The notes below the pieces were generated by a model. That model was not told where the DNA came from. It did not search any database and saw nothing but the letters and a program-made list of their open reading frames with translations. The position numbers were made by a program, and so were the translations under genes. From NCBI GenBank assembly GCA_965215215.1, contig OZ244043.1, positions 4,260,634 to 4,324,633 of the forward strand: a stretch of DNA of 64,000 bases. Reading direction: 5' to 3'. Below, one piece after another: positions 47,736 to 56,367 of this stretch; position 1 is the stretch's first letter; each line of letters begins with the position of its first letter. The DNA comes from CALDTK01 sp965215215. GTDB lineage: Bacteria; Bacteroidota; Bacteroidia; Chitinophagales; Saprospiraceae.

Positions 47736-50555
47736 CTAAACGACCAAATTGACCATCCGGCCCGGCACCACGATGATGCGCTTGATCTGTTTTCCCTCGA
47801 GGTAATTCTGAATTTCTTCGAGTTGCGGCGCGGCGGCCTCTATGTCGGCTCTCGTCGCCGAAGCCGGAAAGCTGACCAGTGCGCGCTTCTTGCCGTTGAC
47901 ACTGATCGGGTACTCGATCTCTTCGAGCACCAGAAGCGACTCGTCCGCGACGGGAAACTCGGCGTGGTGCACGCTCCCCTCGTGCCCGAGTGCGGCCCAG
48001 AGCTCCTCGCTCAGGTACGGGGCGAAAGGAGCGAGCAGTCTGACCAAGGGGTCGAGCACCGCGCGTGAGGTGGTCCCCTCCGTACGCAAACCGTTGACGC
48101 AGACCATGAACGCGCTCACGCTCGTGTTCATGCTGAAGTCCTCGATGTCCTCGCGCACTTTCTTGATGGCGGTGTGGAGGGTTCGCAAGGCCTCTTTACC
48201 CGGCGCGTCGTCGCTTACGGCCCAAGTGTCTTTCTTGTCGTAGAAGAGCTGGTAGAATCGACGCAAAAATTTAGAAACCCCCTCGATCCCGTGCGTGCTC
48301 CAGGGCTTCGACTGTTCGATCGGCCCTAGGAACATCTCGTACATCCGGAAGCAATCCGCGCCGTACTTCGCGATCACGTCGTCGGGATTGACCACGTTGT
48401 AGCGCGACTTCGACATCTTCCCGATCTCGCTGTGGGTTAGGAATTTCTCCCGGTCGCCGCCGTAGCGAAACTCGCTCGCGGCGTAGTCGGGTCGCCAGGC
48501 TCGGAGATCCTCGATGTTTTGCTCCGAGAGGTAGCTCGGCCGGTCGTCGTAGCCGTAGTCGCTCACGTAGTCGACGAGCACGTAGTTGGGTACGAAGTCG
48601 TCTCGATTCTCGTCCGTAACCAGCTCCGCGCTGAGGAAGTACTTCCCTTCCTTGTGCAGGTAGATCGTTTCTACTACCCCCTGGATCATCCCCTGGTTGA
48701 TCAATTTCCGGAAGGGTTCGGCTACCGGGACCACGTCGAGATCGAACAGAAATTTCTGCCAGAAGCGGGCGTAGAGCAGGTGGCTTACCGCGTGCTCGGT
48801 GCCCCCGACGTAGAGGTCGACGTCACGCCAGTAACCGAGGGCTTCTTCGCTGGCCAGGCCGTCCGTGCAGTCGGGATCCATGTACCGGTTGAAGTACCAG
48901 GAGCTTCCGGCCACGGCGGGCATCGTGTCCGTCTCGCGCGTCTTTCCGTCGGGCAGGTTTACCCACTCGGTAGCGGCGGCCAACGGTCCCGCCCCACCCT
49001 GGGTCGGTTGAAAATCGTCGAGCGGCGGGAGCTTTACAGGCAGCTGAGCGTCGGGTACTACCTCGGCGATTCCCTCCGTATCGTACACGATCGGGAAGGG
49101 CTCGCCCCAGTAGCGCTGACGCGAGAAGTTGGCGTCGCGCAGCTTGAAGTTGGTCTTGCCGCTACCCACGCCTTTTCGCTCGAGCTCCTCGATCGCCCTG
49201 CGGATCGCTCTCTTAACCGGTAAGCCGTTCAGAAAGCCGCTGTTGATTAGCGTTCCCACCTTATCGGACGCCTTCGAGTCCTCGGGTCGGTCGACTACGC
49301 GAATAATCTCGATCCCGAAATGTCGGGCGAAACGCTCATCGCGCTCGTCGTCGCTCGGAACGGCCATGATCGCACCGGTACCGTAGTCCATCAGTACGTA
49401 CTCCGCGATGTAGATCGGCAGCTTGGTATTGCTTAACGGATTGATCGCGTGCGCGCCGGTAAACTGACCGCTAACTTCTTTCGCATCCGCCTGACGCTCG
49501 ATGTCGCTGCGCCCGGCCGCCCGGGTGCGGTAGGCGTCGACGGCGGCGCGCTGCGCGTCGCCCGTGAGCACGTCCACGAGCGGATGTTCGGGCGCGAGCA
49601 CCATGAACGTCGTCCCGAAGATGGTGTCCGGGCGCGTCGTGTAAATTTCGATCTCGTTTTCGCTCCCCGCTACCGCAAACCGGATCTCCGCCCCCGTCGA
49701 GCGTCCGATCCAGTTGCGCTGCTGGGTCTTCAGACTCTCCGTCCAGTCGATCGTGTCCAGGTCGTCGAGCAGCCGCTGCGCGTACGCGCTCGTACGCAGG
49801 CTCCACTGCAGCATCGGGCGCTTTTCCACGGGGAAACCGCCGCGCTCGCTCACCCCGTCCTTCACGTCGTCGTTCGCGAGCACGGTACCGAGTGCCTCAC
49901 ACCAGTTTACGAAGCTCTCGCGCCGGTAGGCGATCCGGTAGTCCATCAGGATCTCCGCTCGCCGCTTGCGCGAAAACGCGTTCCACTCCGCCGCGCTGAA
50001 CGCGTGCACGGCGCTGGTGACCGCCCGCGGCCCGGTGGCACCGGTTTTGGCGAAAGCCGCCTCCAGCTCCGCGATGGGCAGCGCTTTGTTGGCGTCGAGG
50101 TCGTAGTAGTGCTCGAACATGCGGGCGAAGGCCCACTGCGTCCACTTGTAGTAGGCTGGATCGGAGGTGCGCACCTCGCGATCCCAGTCGAAGGAGAAGC
50201 CGATGAGCTCGAACTGCTCGCGGTAGCGCTCGATGTTGGCGGCCGTCGACTCGGCGGGGTGAATGCCCGTTTGGATGGCGTACTGCTCGGCGGGGAGCCC
50301 GAAGGCGTCGTAGCCCATGGGGTGCAGCACCGCGTGACCGGTCATGCGCTTGTAGCGGGCCACGATGTCGGAGGCGATGTAGCCGAGGGGGTGCCCGACG
50401 TGAAGTCCGGCGCCGCTCGGGTACGGGAACATGTCGAGCACGTAGTACTTCGGCCGCGCCGCCTCACCGGGCGTCGGGTTGGCGACGGCGTAGGTACCGC
50501 GCTCGCGCCACTGTCGGCGCCACTTGGGCTCGTAGGAGGACGGGTCGAAAGGCAT
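47736..50555 (-). CDS. leuS: Leucyl-tRNA synthetase
   Basis: 939 residues from ATG 50555 (MPFDPSSYEPKWRRQWRE, the family start); the open frame upstream runs into the tRNA-His and is non-coding. Class I signature HVGH in YPSGAGLHVGHPLGY and KMSKS in IGKMSKSRYNVV are intact. The CP1 editing domain (about 235-430; ETDTMPAVAGSSWYFNRY further on belongs to the catalytic part) and the C-terminal anticodon-binding domain are present. The same strand carries tRNA-His just upstream. Confidence 0.97.
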   Translation of the reverse strand: MPFDPSSYEPKWRRQWRERGTYAVANPTPGEAARPKYYVLDMFPYPSGAGLHVGHPLGYIASDIVARYKRMTGHAVLHPMGYDAFGLPAEQYAIQTGIHPAESTAANIERYREQFELIGFSFDWDREVRTSDPAYYKWTQWAFARMFEHYYDLDANKALPIAELEAAFAKTGATGPRAVTSAVHAFSAAEWNAFSRKRRAEILMDYRIAYRRESFVNWCEALGTVLANDDVKDGVSERGGFPVEKRPMLQWSLRTSAYAQRLLDDLDTIDWTESLKTQQRNWIGRSTGAEIRFAVAGSENEIEIYTTRPDTIFGTTFMVLAPEHPLVDVLTGDAQRAAVDAYRTRAAGRSDIERQADAKEVSGQFTGAHAINPLSNTKLPIYIAEYVLMDYGTGAIMAVPSDDERDERFARHFGIEIIRVVDRPEDSKASDKVGTLINSGFLNGLPVKRAIRRAIEELERKGVGSGKTNFKLRDANFSRQRYWGEPFPIVYDTEGIAEVVPDAQLPVKLPPLDDFQPTQGGAGPLAAATEWVNLPDGKTRETDTMPAVAGSSWYFNRYMDPDCTDGLASEEALGYWRDVDLYVGGTEHAVSHLLYARFWQKFLFDLDVVPVAEPFRKLINQGMIQGVVETIYLHKEGKYFLSAELVTDENRDDFVPNYVLVDYVSDYGYDDRPSYLSEQNIEDLRAWRPDYAASEFRYGGDREKFLTHSEIGKMSKSRYNVVNPDDVIAKYGADCFRMYEMFLGPIEQSKPWSTHGIEGVSKFLRRFYQLFYDKKDTWAVSDDAPGKEALRTLHTAIKKVREDIEDFSMNTSVSAFMVCVNGLRTEGTTSRAVLDPLVRLLAPFAPYLSEELWAALGHEGSVHHAEFPVADESLLVLEEIEYPISVNGKKRALVSFPASATRADIEAAAPQLEEIQNYLEGKQIKRIIVVPGRMVNLVV
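49964..50057. repeat. Divergent pair of the GTTTTNGCGNAAGC motif
   Basis: Reverse copy 49964-49977 (GCTTGCGCGAAAAC) and forward copy 50044-50057 (GTTTTGGCGAAAGC), 66 bp apart, in leuS. Confidence 0.75.
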
Positions 50556-50594
50556 AGGCGGCGAAGGTGGCCCCGGGGGGGCGGAAAGCACAAA

Positions 50595-50624
50595 CGCCCC
50601 GCCTGCACGCGGGCAGACGGGGCG
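50595..50624 (-). terminator. Terminator-like hairpin after tRNA-His
   Basis: CGCCCCG-c-CTGC pairs with GCAG-a-CGGGGCG. On the minus strand it is followed by TTTGTGCTTT. It lies between tRNA-His and leuS. Confidence 0.6.
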
Positions 50625-50632
50625 AAGTCGGG

Positions 50633-50707
50633 GGTGGAAGACCGGTCTCGAACCGGCGACCTCCTGAATCACAATCAGGCGCTCTAACCAACTGAGCTAC
50701 AACCACC
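50633..50707 (-). tRNA. tRNA-His (anticodon GTG)
   Basis: Read on the minus strand: an extra 5' G (G-1) opposite C73, acceptor GTGGTTG, D arm GCTCAGTTGGTTAGAGC, anticodon stem CCTGA/TCAGG with loop TTGTGAT, T arm GCCGGTTCGAGACCGGT. The acceptor 3' strand CTTCCAC leaves two adjacent T-T oppositions (5-68 and 6-67). CCA is not encoded. Confidence 0.93.
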
Positions 50708-50741
50708 GTGTAAGGCGGCCGCAAATATAGCAGGCGCGCGT

Positions 50742-51554
50742 TTAATTCGGCAGCGGATCGGCCACTAAGGTGAAGGTTCTGCTCACGGGATTTTGGGGGG
50801 CGTCGACGAGCTGGCCTTCGCCGTCTACGAGACTGAGGGTGATGGTGTTCTCGCCCATCGGCAGGCCCTTAATTACGTAGGGTTGCCACTCGTCGAAGGT
50901 GAAGATGTCGCCGTCGATCTCGGCTTTCACCTGGAAGTCGTCGCCGAGCTCCGCGTTGACGGGGTAGAAATCGAGCAGCAGCTCCTCGGCGTCTTTGCCG
51001 GTGTAGGTGCCTTTCGGGCGGGAGTAGAAGAGCATCGGGTCGGTGATCGGCTCCGCGCTGGCGAAGGCGCCGTCTTTCACCGTGGCGCGAACGGCGCGGT
51101 GGGCTTCCTCGGTCTTGATGCTCTCGTGGTAGCTGCGCGAGAGGAAGGCGAGCACGTCGTGTTCGCCGTCGGGGAGCTCCTTCTCGAACGAGGAGGTGTA
51201 GTAGGCGTCGTAGGGTTCGTTGTCGACGATCAGGTGGATGTGCTGCCCCTTGTCCGAATTGGCGCACATGGTCTGTGTGGCGTCGGCGGTCTGCTCGCCG
51301 AGTTGGTAGGTGGACGAATCGTAGGCTACGTCGAAGCGGCTGCCCGCGTACGTCCAATCTGTTATCTCGGCGTCGGCGAAATCCTCCCCGGGCGTTTTTG
51401 GCTCGACGGTGACAGCGGCTACGGCTGCGGTATCGGCGGTTCCTACCATTTCCCGAGCCTCGGGCGTACCCGCTTCGGTGCCGGCGGTGGAGGGGTCATT
51501 GGCGCAGGCGGCGAGCAGGCTGCCGAGCGCGAGGAGCGTCAGTGCGGTTTTCAT
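50742..51554 (-). CDS. Putative lipoprotein, function unknown
   Basis: 270 residues. Signal with lipobox LAAC (Cys17), then a Thr/Ala/Glu-rich spacer and a beta-rich mature part. Blocks such as KGQHIHLIVDNEPYDAYY and LPDGEHDVLAFLSRSYHES suggest two Ig-like or cupin-like sheets, but I recognise no named family with confidence. It precedes tRNA-His on the same strand. Confidence 0.75.
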   Translation of the reverse strand: MKTALTLLALGSLLAACANDPSTAGTEAGTPEAREMVGTADTAAVAAVTVEPKTPGEDFADAEITDWTYAGSRFDVAYDSSTYQLGEQTADATQTMCANSDKGQHIHLIVDNEPYDAYYTSSFEKELPDGEHDVLAFLSRSYHESIKTEEAHRAVRATVKDGAFASAEPITDPMLFYSRPKGTYTGKDAEELLLDFYPVNAELGDDFQVKAEIDGDIFTFDEWQPYVIKGLPMGENTITLSLVDGEGQLVDAPQNPVSRTFTLVADPLPN

Positions 51555-51624
51555 AAATTCAGACTTTGAACGGAAAGGTAACCGACCGTCGATTTGTGCG
51601 ACTGGATTAGCTTCGCCGTCGACC

Positions 51625-51711
51625 GGAGGAGTGGCAGAGTGGTCGAATGCGTCGGTCTTGAAAACCGAAGTACTGGCAACGGTACCGGGGGTTCGAATCC
51701 CTCCTCCTCCG
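51625..51711 (+). tRNA. tRNA-Ser (anticodon TGA)
   Basis: Acceptor GGAGGAG/CTCCTCC, long variable arm (AGTACTGGCAACGGTACC), anticodon stem TCGGT/ACCGA with loop CTTGAAA (anticodon TGA), and T arm GGGGGTTCGAATCCCTC. Discriminator G; CCA not encoded. It marks the left side of the AT-richer accessory block. Confidence 0.96.
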
Positions 51712-51761
51712 CTTATTACTGTTCTAGAGACAGATTTTGACTCGATCCGAGTCGTCGCGAT

Positions 51762-52238
51762 CTAGTCCACGTAAACTCCCGTCGACTCTCCTACCTCTTC
51801 ACCATCAACGAGGAAGCGTACGGGGTGCCTCGACCTTGGAAGCTGGGCGATCAGGAATGGAGCTAACACCTCCTCATCGTTAGACGAGTCCGAGTTAATA
51901 ACACTGTAATCGATTACTATGGTTTTGTCGATATATCGAATGCTATTGAGCTGGATCTTGTCAATACCTGTATTATCTGTATCTACCCAGAATATTTCTA
52001 GAAGTATCTTCCCCTTATAAACAGCTTTATCTCCGAGCTCGTACTTTTCGCGAAATTCTACCGGTAGATACTCCACGTTAAAATACTTGTTATAACATAT
52101 AATACTCAGCTGTTCTATGGGAGAGTCCGTTCCCTCGACAATAATCGTATAAGGTATGTCTACAGGTTTTACCTCTTGGCTGTACCCACTAAAAAATCCA
52201 GTTGATAGACTCACTGTAGCTAATATTTGTAGTACCAT
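51762..52238 (-). CDS. Hypothetical exported protein
   Basis: 158 residues with a probable signal peptide (MVLQILATVSLSTGFFSGYSQ). No family recognised; the mature part is rich in Ile, Asp and Tyr and likely beta-structured. Codon use is clearly AT-richer than the surrounding core genes, suggesting transfer. It sits next to tRNA-Ser. Confidence 0.6.
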   Translation of the reverse strand: MVLQILATVSLSTGFFSGYSQEVKPVDIPYTIIVEGTDSPIEQLSIICYNKYFNVEYLPVEFREKYELGDKAVYKGKILLEIFWVDTDNTGIDKIQLNSIRYIDKTIVIDYSVINSDSSNDEEVLAPFLIAQLPRSRHPVRFLVDGEEVGESTGVYVD

Positions 52239-52562
52239 TATTAAATTGTTATATCAAACATTAATTCCAATTTAATCGATCGGAATTTAACTGGTTCCGT
52301 AACACTGATTCTACGTCTATCCGTGCAATTCTACCACGCCGTGGCAGAATTGCACGGATGCCAAGATTGCGTTTTGTGGAAAATTCACTTCAAACTAAGC
52401 TCTCCCGCCGCCGAATAGTAGGCAGATCCCGCACCACCATCTGCACGGTCGCCCCCACCCGCTCGTCCATCAACACGAGCTTGCCGTAGCGCGTGCTCTC
52501 CAGAATGTGCAGATTGTTGGTCTTAGCCTTACATATAGTTAGATGGTAAGGCCAGTCCTCGC
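52239..52562. other. Intergenic stretch with a strong hairpin and an orphan lysC 3' end
   Basis: No intact gene. A near-perfect inverted repeat at 52319-52359 (ATCCGTGCAATTCT on both arms) lies about 30 bp downstream, in lysC direction, of the orphan lysC fragment's stop. It would serve as a terminator for a lysC ending here. The lysC fragment follows at 52390-52510. Confidence 0.7.
52390..52510 (-). pseudogene. Orphan duplicate of the lysC 3' end (left direct repeat)
   Basis: 52402-52510 matches 56371-56479 (the end of intact lysC) with about seven differences in 109 bp. It reads HILESTRYGKLVLMDERV and onward to TIRRRE, then SLV and a stop at 52390. Most differences are synonymous (one Met to Thr), so this end was under protein-level selection until recently. 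It has no upstream part. Confidence 0.85.
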
Positions 52563-53900
52563 TTACCGATACGCCTCGTAACAGTACACCGTGCGCCCGG
52601 TCTTTACCACCACCTTCCCCTTCTCCCCATCCTTGCCGGGTGCTACCGACAGCTCCGCGGTATAAAAATCGGCAGGGTTAGGAGCAAGGTTGGCGTCGAG
52701 CCGCCAGACGAGCTTCCCGGTAGCCACTTCGATCGCGTAGACATACTTCCCGACGAAGTAGATGATACCGTTGAGGTCGTTGTCCTTAAGCGGCGTTGCG
52801 AGCTGAGCACCCTCATTCGTCCATAGCTTAGCGCCAGTGTCGAAGTCGAAGCCGTAAGAGATCCACCCCTCCGTATTTAGGACGACGACATTATCTACGA
52901 GGGTGAAGCCAGAGACCCAAATGTCGTTTGGAACATCTTGTGACCAGACCTTTGCACCGGTAGCAAGGTCGCGGACTTGAAGGGTACGACCGGTATTAAG
53001 TATGACTCGATCACCATACCGTTGCAGCGGATGACGCAAACCTGTTTTATCTTCCGAAGGCTCATCGAGCACTACCTTTTCGTATACCCACTGTTTTTCG
53101 GAAACGTTATAAAGCCCAAGGTGAGGCTCAAACTCGTGCCTAGCATTCGTAAGGTCAAACCTTCGGTAGTCTGCCCACGACACTAGAAGCATTGTATCAC
53201 CATTCTCTACGTAAGCGTCTAACCACGTCGTACCTCCAATTCGATTGCCAAATAGATCCGTTGTGTCGTAAGTAAACGATGGAACTAAATATTCCTCAAT
53301 AGTTAGCGGTGAAAGCGTTCCTTGAAATACTAATGTAGTAAAGAATTCCGAAAGGGTGTCTACTGGTCCAGCTGTTGTAAAGTAGCGGTTACCAAGCGCA
53401 GAAAATTGACCGATCGAAGCTGCTTCAAGACGCTTACTAGCCCGTGTAGAACCATCAGCAAGATCTATACCGTACCAGTTGGCCCCATCAGGAAAATAAA
53501 CTGCATTCTCGTAGGTTGTAAAGCCGCGAACTGTTATTCTATCGACGCGATCAGTATTAAACTCCGTCCAAGTCCAAAGGTCTTGTCCAGAAGAAAGGGA
53601 AAGAGCCGTAATTGAAGGGTGTCCATCGGCAGTGAATGAGTTCGTTAAGACAATATCGTTAAACGCTGCGTTCGGTTTAAGCTCTCCAATTCCAGTTGCC
53701 TGAATTCCAGCATCGTTACCAGTCCACATCCATTGTGGATCTAGGCGAGTGACAACACCAGCGCTATCTACCTGGCGACCACCACTATCGTCTTTGTCAC
53801 CGAAGCAACTAATAGCGGCAATGGATATTAATATACATATAAAATAAACTCTTTTAAGGAAAAAAAAATGGACTTGTCGCGTCGCCAGTAAGAATTTCAT
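52563..53900 (-). CDS. PQQ-like beta-propeller lipoprotein
   Basis: 445 residues from ATG 53900, which lies inside the 3' end of the lipase-like gene (47-bp overlap); no later ATG gives a complete signal. The signal runs through FICILISIAAISC (lipobox AISC). Blades show the PQQ/WD-type pattern (ITALSLSSGQDLWTWTE, VRDLATGAKVWSQD, FDFDTGAKLWT, IEVATGKLVWRLD). Probably a surface-exposed scaffold rather than an enzyme. Composition is AT-richer than core genes. Same general type as the broken gene at 18523. Confidence 0.75.
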   Translation of the reverse strand: MKFLLATRQVHFFFLKRVYFICILISIAAISCFGDKDDSGGRQVDSAGVVTRLDPQWMWTGNDAGIQATGIGELKPNAAFNDIVLTNSFTADGHPSITALSLSSGQDLWTWTEFNTDRVDRITVRGFTTYENAVYFPDGANWYGIDLADGSTRASKRLEAASIGQFSALGNRYFTTAGPVDTLSEFFTTLVFQGTLSPLTIEEYLVPSFTYDTTDLFGNRIGGTTWLDAYVENGDTMLLVSWADYRRFDLTNARHEFEPHLGLYNVSEKQWVYEKVVLDEPSEDKTGLRHPLQRYGDRVILNTGRTLQVRDLATGAKVWSQDVPNDIWVSGFTLVDNVVVLNTEGWISYGFDFDTGAKLWTNEGAQLATPLKDNDLNGIIYFVGKYVYAIEVATGKLVWRLDANLAPNPADFYTAELSVAPGKDGEKGKVVVKTGRTVYCYEAYR

Positions 53901-55188
53901 TAAAGATCCGTTGCATCTCATCGTTACCATTTGCCGTATTCATGAAAGTCGTATTCGTCTCCTCACTGTGGTTAACGCCCTGCGCTACGTATACATTTTC
54001 TTCCGCAAGCCCCTCCACCAACTGCGCCTCCGCACAGAAGAACCCATCCGATGAGCCGCGTATCGCAAACGTCTGCCGAATTTCTACGTCCTCCCAGCAC
54101 GTAGGCTCACCGCAGGGGTTCTGGCTTACGCACTCGATCCACTCCTTCGAGCCAGTCGAGTATTTCTCGTTACACATGTAATCGGTACGAACGCGGCGGG
54201 TTTCTACTACGCGCGATTCGGTGCCAGGAATACAGTCGATCAGCTCGAGGTATCTATAGTCAACTTCCTTAAACCACAGACGGCCCCGATTCCACTGGAC
54301 TGCCTGGTAGCCATTCAATGCGGCTGCTATGATAGTTTTGGGATTTGGAGTTACAATCGAAAAGATAACATTAACTACCGTATTAGTCACTTTAATACCG
54401 TGCATGACCTGATACACATTTTCGGTGAGTTGTACCGCTTTGCTTATCGAATTGTCGTTACGGTTTCCCGACCGAAGCGAACTTGCCAGCCGCCACTGGA
54501 CGGGTGCATTCTCTTCCCCACGGATTGAGATGGTGGGGCTACCCTGGGGTGCGGAGTTTAACGCAGTGAGGTAGGGTGCGGCGGGACGGATATCCTGGGC
54601 TGATGCGCCATCGGCTAAGCCGTTAACACCGGGTCCGATAAAGGCATCGTACGCTGCCTCGCACAGCTGGTTGTTCGTCCATATCTCCTCCGTTAAGCCG
54701 GAGTTGACCTTGACGCTTGTGAAGAGCGCAGGAAGCTCCGTTGACGGACCGGCAGCTAGCTGACGGCAAGCGTATTCTAGTTCTCTACGGACGCGCCCGC
54801 TCGCGACCGACTCGACTATTGCCCCGCCCCGGTTGGGCGAGCCTACGGTAATAACGCCGCGGAAGCTGCCCGGATCGGCGATGGCGGCATCGCGCAGTGC
54901 AATACCGCCGAGGCTGTGACCAACCCCAATTGCCGGTGCATTACCGTTCGCCGCCGATAATGATTGTGTTTGTAAAACGACCTCGCCCGCAAACGCCGCC
55001 ATGCCGTTCGCTTCAGTGTACGCGAGCGTCGATCCGTCGGAAGCGCGTTGCGCATCGATAATGTCGCGGTATATGTCCCAAGTTTCCCCTGTTCCTCCGA
55101 GGCCATGAACCCAATTGATAGGAACATCTTGGGCTATAAGGGCAGTGGCGGCAAAGATGAAAGTAAGGGTAGGTAAAACAGATTTCAT
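53854..55188 (-). CDS. Exported alpha/beta hydrolase, lipase/esterase-like
   Basis: 444 residues from ATG 55188 (MKSVLPTLTFIFAATALIAQ signal). HGLGG at 28-32 fits an oxyanion-hole motif, and GHSLGG at 90-95 is the nucleophile elbow with Ser92. A His in GVNHSEE near the C-terminus could be the catalytic base. It resembles PGAP1/DUF676-type lipases at the N-terminus; the Cys-rich second half (IDCIPGTES, CVSQNPCGEPTCWED) is unfamiliar. The last codons run over a T9 tract (A9 at 53860-53868) shared with the overlapping PQQ-like gene. Lies in the lysC-bounded island. Confidence 0.75.
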   Translation of the reverse strand: MKSVLPTLTFIFAATALIAQDVPINWVHGLGGTGETWDIYRDIIDAQRASDGSTLAYTEANGMAAFAGEVVLQTQSLSAANGNAPAIGVGHSLGGIALRDAAIADPGSFRGVITVGSPNRGGAIVESVASGRVRRELEYACRQLAAGPSTELPALFTSVKVNSGLTEEIWTNNQLCEAAYDAFIGPGVNGLADGASAQDIRPAAPYLTALNSAPQGSPTISIRGEENAPVQWRLASSLRSGNRNDNSISKAVQLTENVYQVMHGIKVTNTVVNVIFSIVTPNPKTIIAAALNGYQAVQWNRGRLWFKEVDYRYLELIDCIPGTESRVVETRRVRTDYMCNEKYSTGSKEWIECVSQNPCGEPTCWEDVEIRQTFAIRGSSDGFFCAEAQLVEGLAEENVYVAQGVNHSEETNTTFMNTANGNDEMQRIFNEILTGDATSPFFFP

Positions 55189-55265
55189 GAGATCGAGCTT
55201 GAAAACCGTGAACAAGAGAGATTTGCGGTGACCGAGATAGAAGGTATCTAAACCGTGAAATTCTA

Positions 55266-56198
55266 CTATTGAATTACAACCTCCAGTTTATCGTACTCCG
55301 TAACGGTGGTAACGTAGAAGGCGGTGGCGCTTCTCGGGTCAGCTTCCACGAGGTACTGCTGCTGCATAGCGAGCAACGCGTCCGGATCGTCAACGACTAG
55401 CCCGTAGTCGAACGCAATTCCATTGACGCGCCGGCCACGCAAATCGTAAACCTCTATACTAAGCGCCCGACCGGTGGCCGTCTCGAAGAGCACGGTAACC
55501 TGCCCGCCGGGCAGCGCGTGGGAAATACCCACCTTCGCAGCGGGGAGAGTGTACGCGACAAACGGCTCGGCGTCGGGATCCGGAGCTTCGAGATCTCGTT
55601 GTGCCAGCGACTCTTCGTTAGCTATGCTGTCCATCAAGGCAAACAGCCGGGCATTGTCCCCTTGTAGCATAGTTGAGGTGATAAGCTTGCCCGGTTCAAT
55701 CTCCCCAGTTTGCTTGGCGATTCGAATATTATCCGCAAACTCAGTAAGGAGGGGTAAATCGACGGGGGTACTGAGCAGTTGCTTGCCGTCAGCACCAAGT
55801 AAGGACATCTCCCCATCCTCAATCACGGATCTAGTCTCCTTTGGCTGGTTGTTAGCAAGATCACGGTGTTCGACACTCCAATCCTCACTCGCGGGGAGAT
55901 CGTCGATCTGCATCTTGAACTCTCCGGACTTGGCCACGTAAAGCACCACATCTTGCTTGGTCTTCTCGGGCACTCCGAGAACCGCATCCGTAGTCGCGCC
56001 GTCGATCGGTTCGTATGTAACGGTGGTCTCCGCGACGTAATGGATCGCGGCGGCCTGATCGGCGAAGGGGGCGAAGACCGGAGTCTTACTGAGGGCGCTC
56101 ACCCCATCACCGCCACCGCCGAGCAAGCCGCCGTCATCCTGGCAACCAGCCCAAACAAAAAGGGAGGCTATAAATAGAGTGTAGTAGTTACGGTTCAT
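55266..56198 (-). CDS. Putative lipoprotein, function unknown
   Basis: 310 residues from ATG 56198, which gives a proper signal (MNRNYYTLFIASLFVWAGC, lipobox WAGC). A Gly-rich linker follows, then a beta-rich mature region. The stretch GRALSIEVYDLRGRRVNG resembles the strands of a type A sorting domain but no full domain is present. No family recognised. The same strand as the lipase-like and PQQ-like genes, so possibly one transcription unit. Confidence 0.7.
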   Translation of the reverse strand: MNRNYYTLFIASLFVWAGCQDDGGLLGGGGDGVSALSKTPVFAPFADQAAAIHYVAETTVTYEPIDGATTDAVLGVPEKTKQDVVLYVAKSGEFKMQIDDLPASEDWSVEHRDLANNQPKETRSVIEDGEMSLLGADGKQLLSTPVDLPLLTEFADNIRIAKQTGEIEPGKLITSTMLQGDNARLFALMDSIANEESLAQRDLEAPDPDAEPFVAYTLPAAKVGISHALPGGQVTVLFETATGRALSIEVYDLRGRRVNGIAFDYGLVVDDPDALLAMQQQYLVEADPRSATAFYVTTVTEYDKLEVVIQ

Positions 56199-56367
56199 GC
56201 TGGGAATCTGCTGGTTTCTGACAGCAGAGGTACACACCGCTTATCCGTACCATAAATAGGTTACACTCAATTTGTCAAAATATTTTCATGTAGTTAACCT
56301 TGTACTTTAACTCATTGAAAAACAATAGCCTAGCGGCTGAATATATCTAGCGATTGGAAGCTTTGCT

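Noticed and set aside
49449..50687. 412-codon open frame opposite leuS and across tRNA-His
   Set aside because: Shadow of leuS; it also runs through a tRNA gene.
50633..50707. tRNA-His as a pseudogene because of two T-T oppositions in the acceptor stem
   Set aside because: All other stems, the anticodon and the G-1/C73 identity pair are intact, so a working tRNA is more likely.
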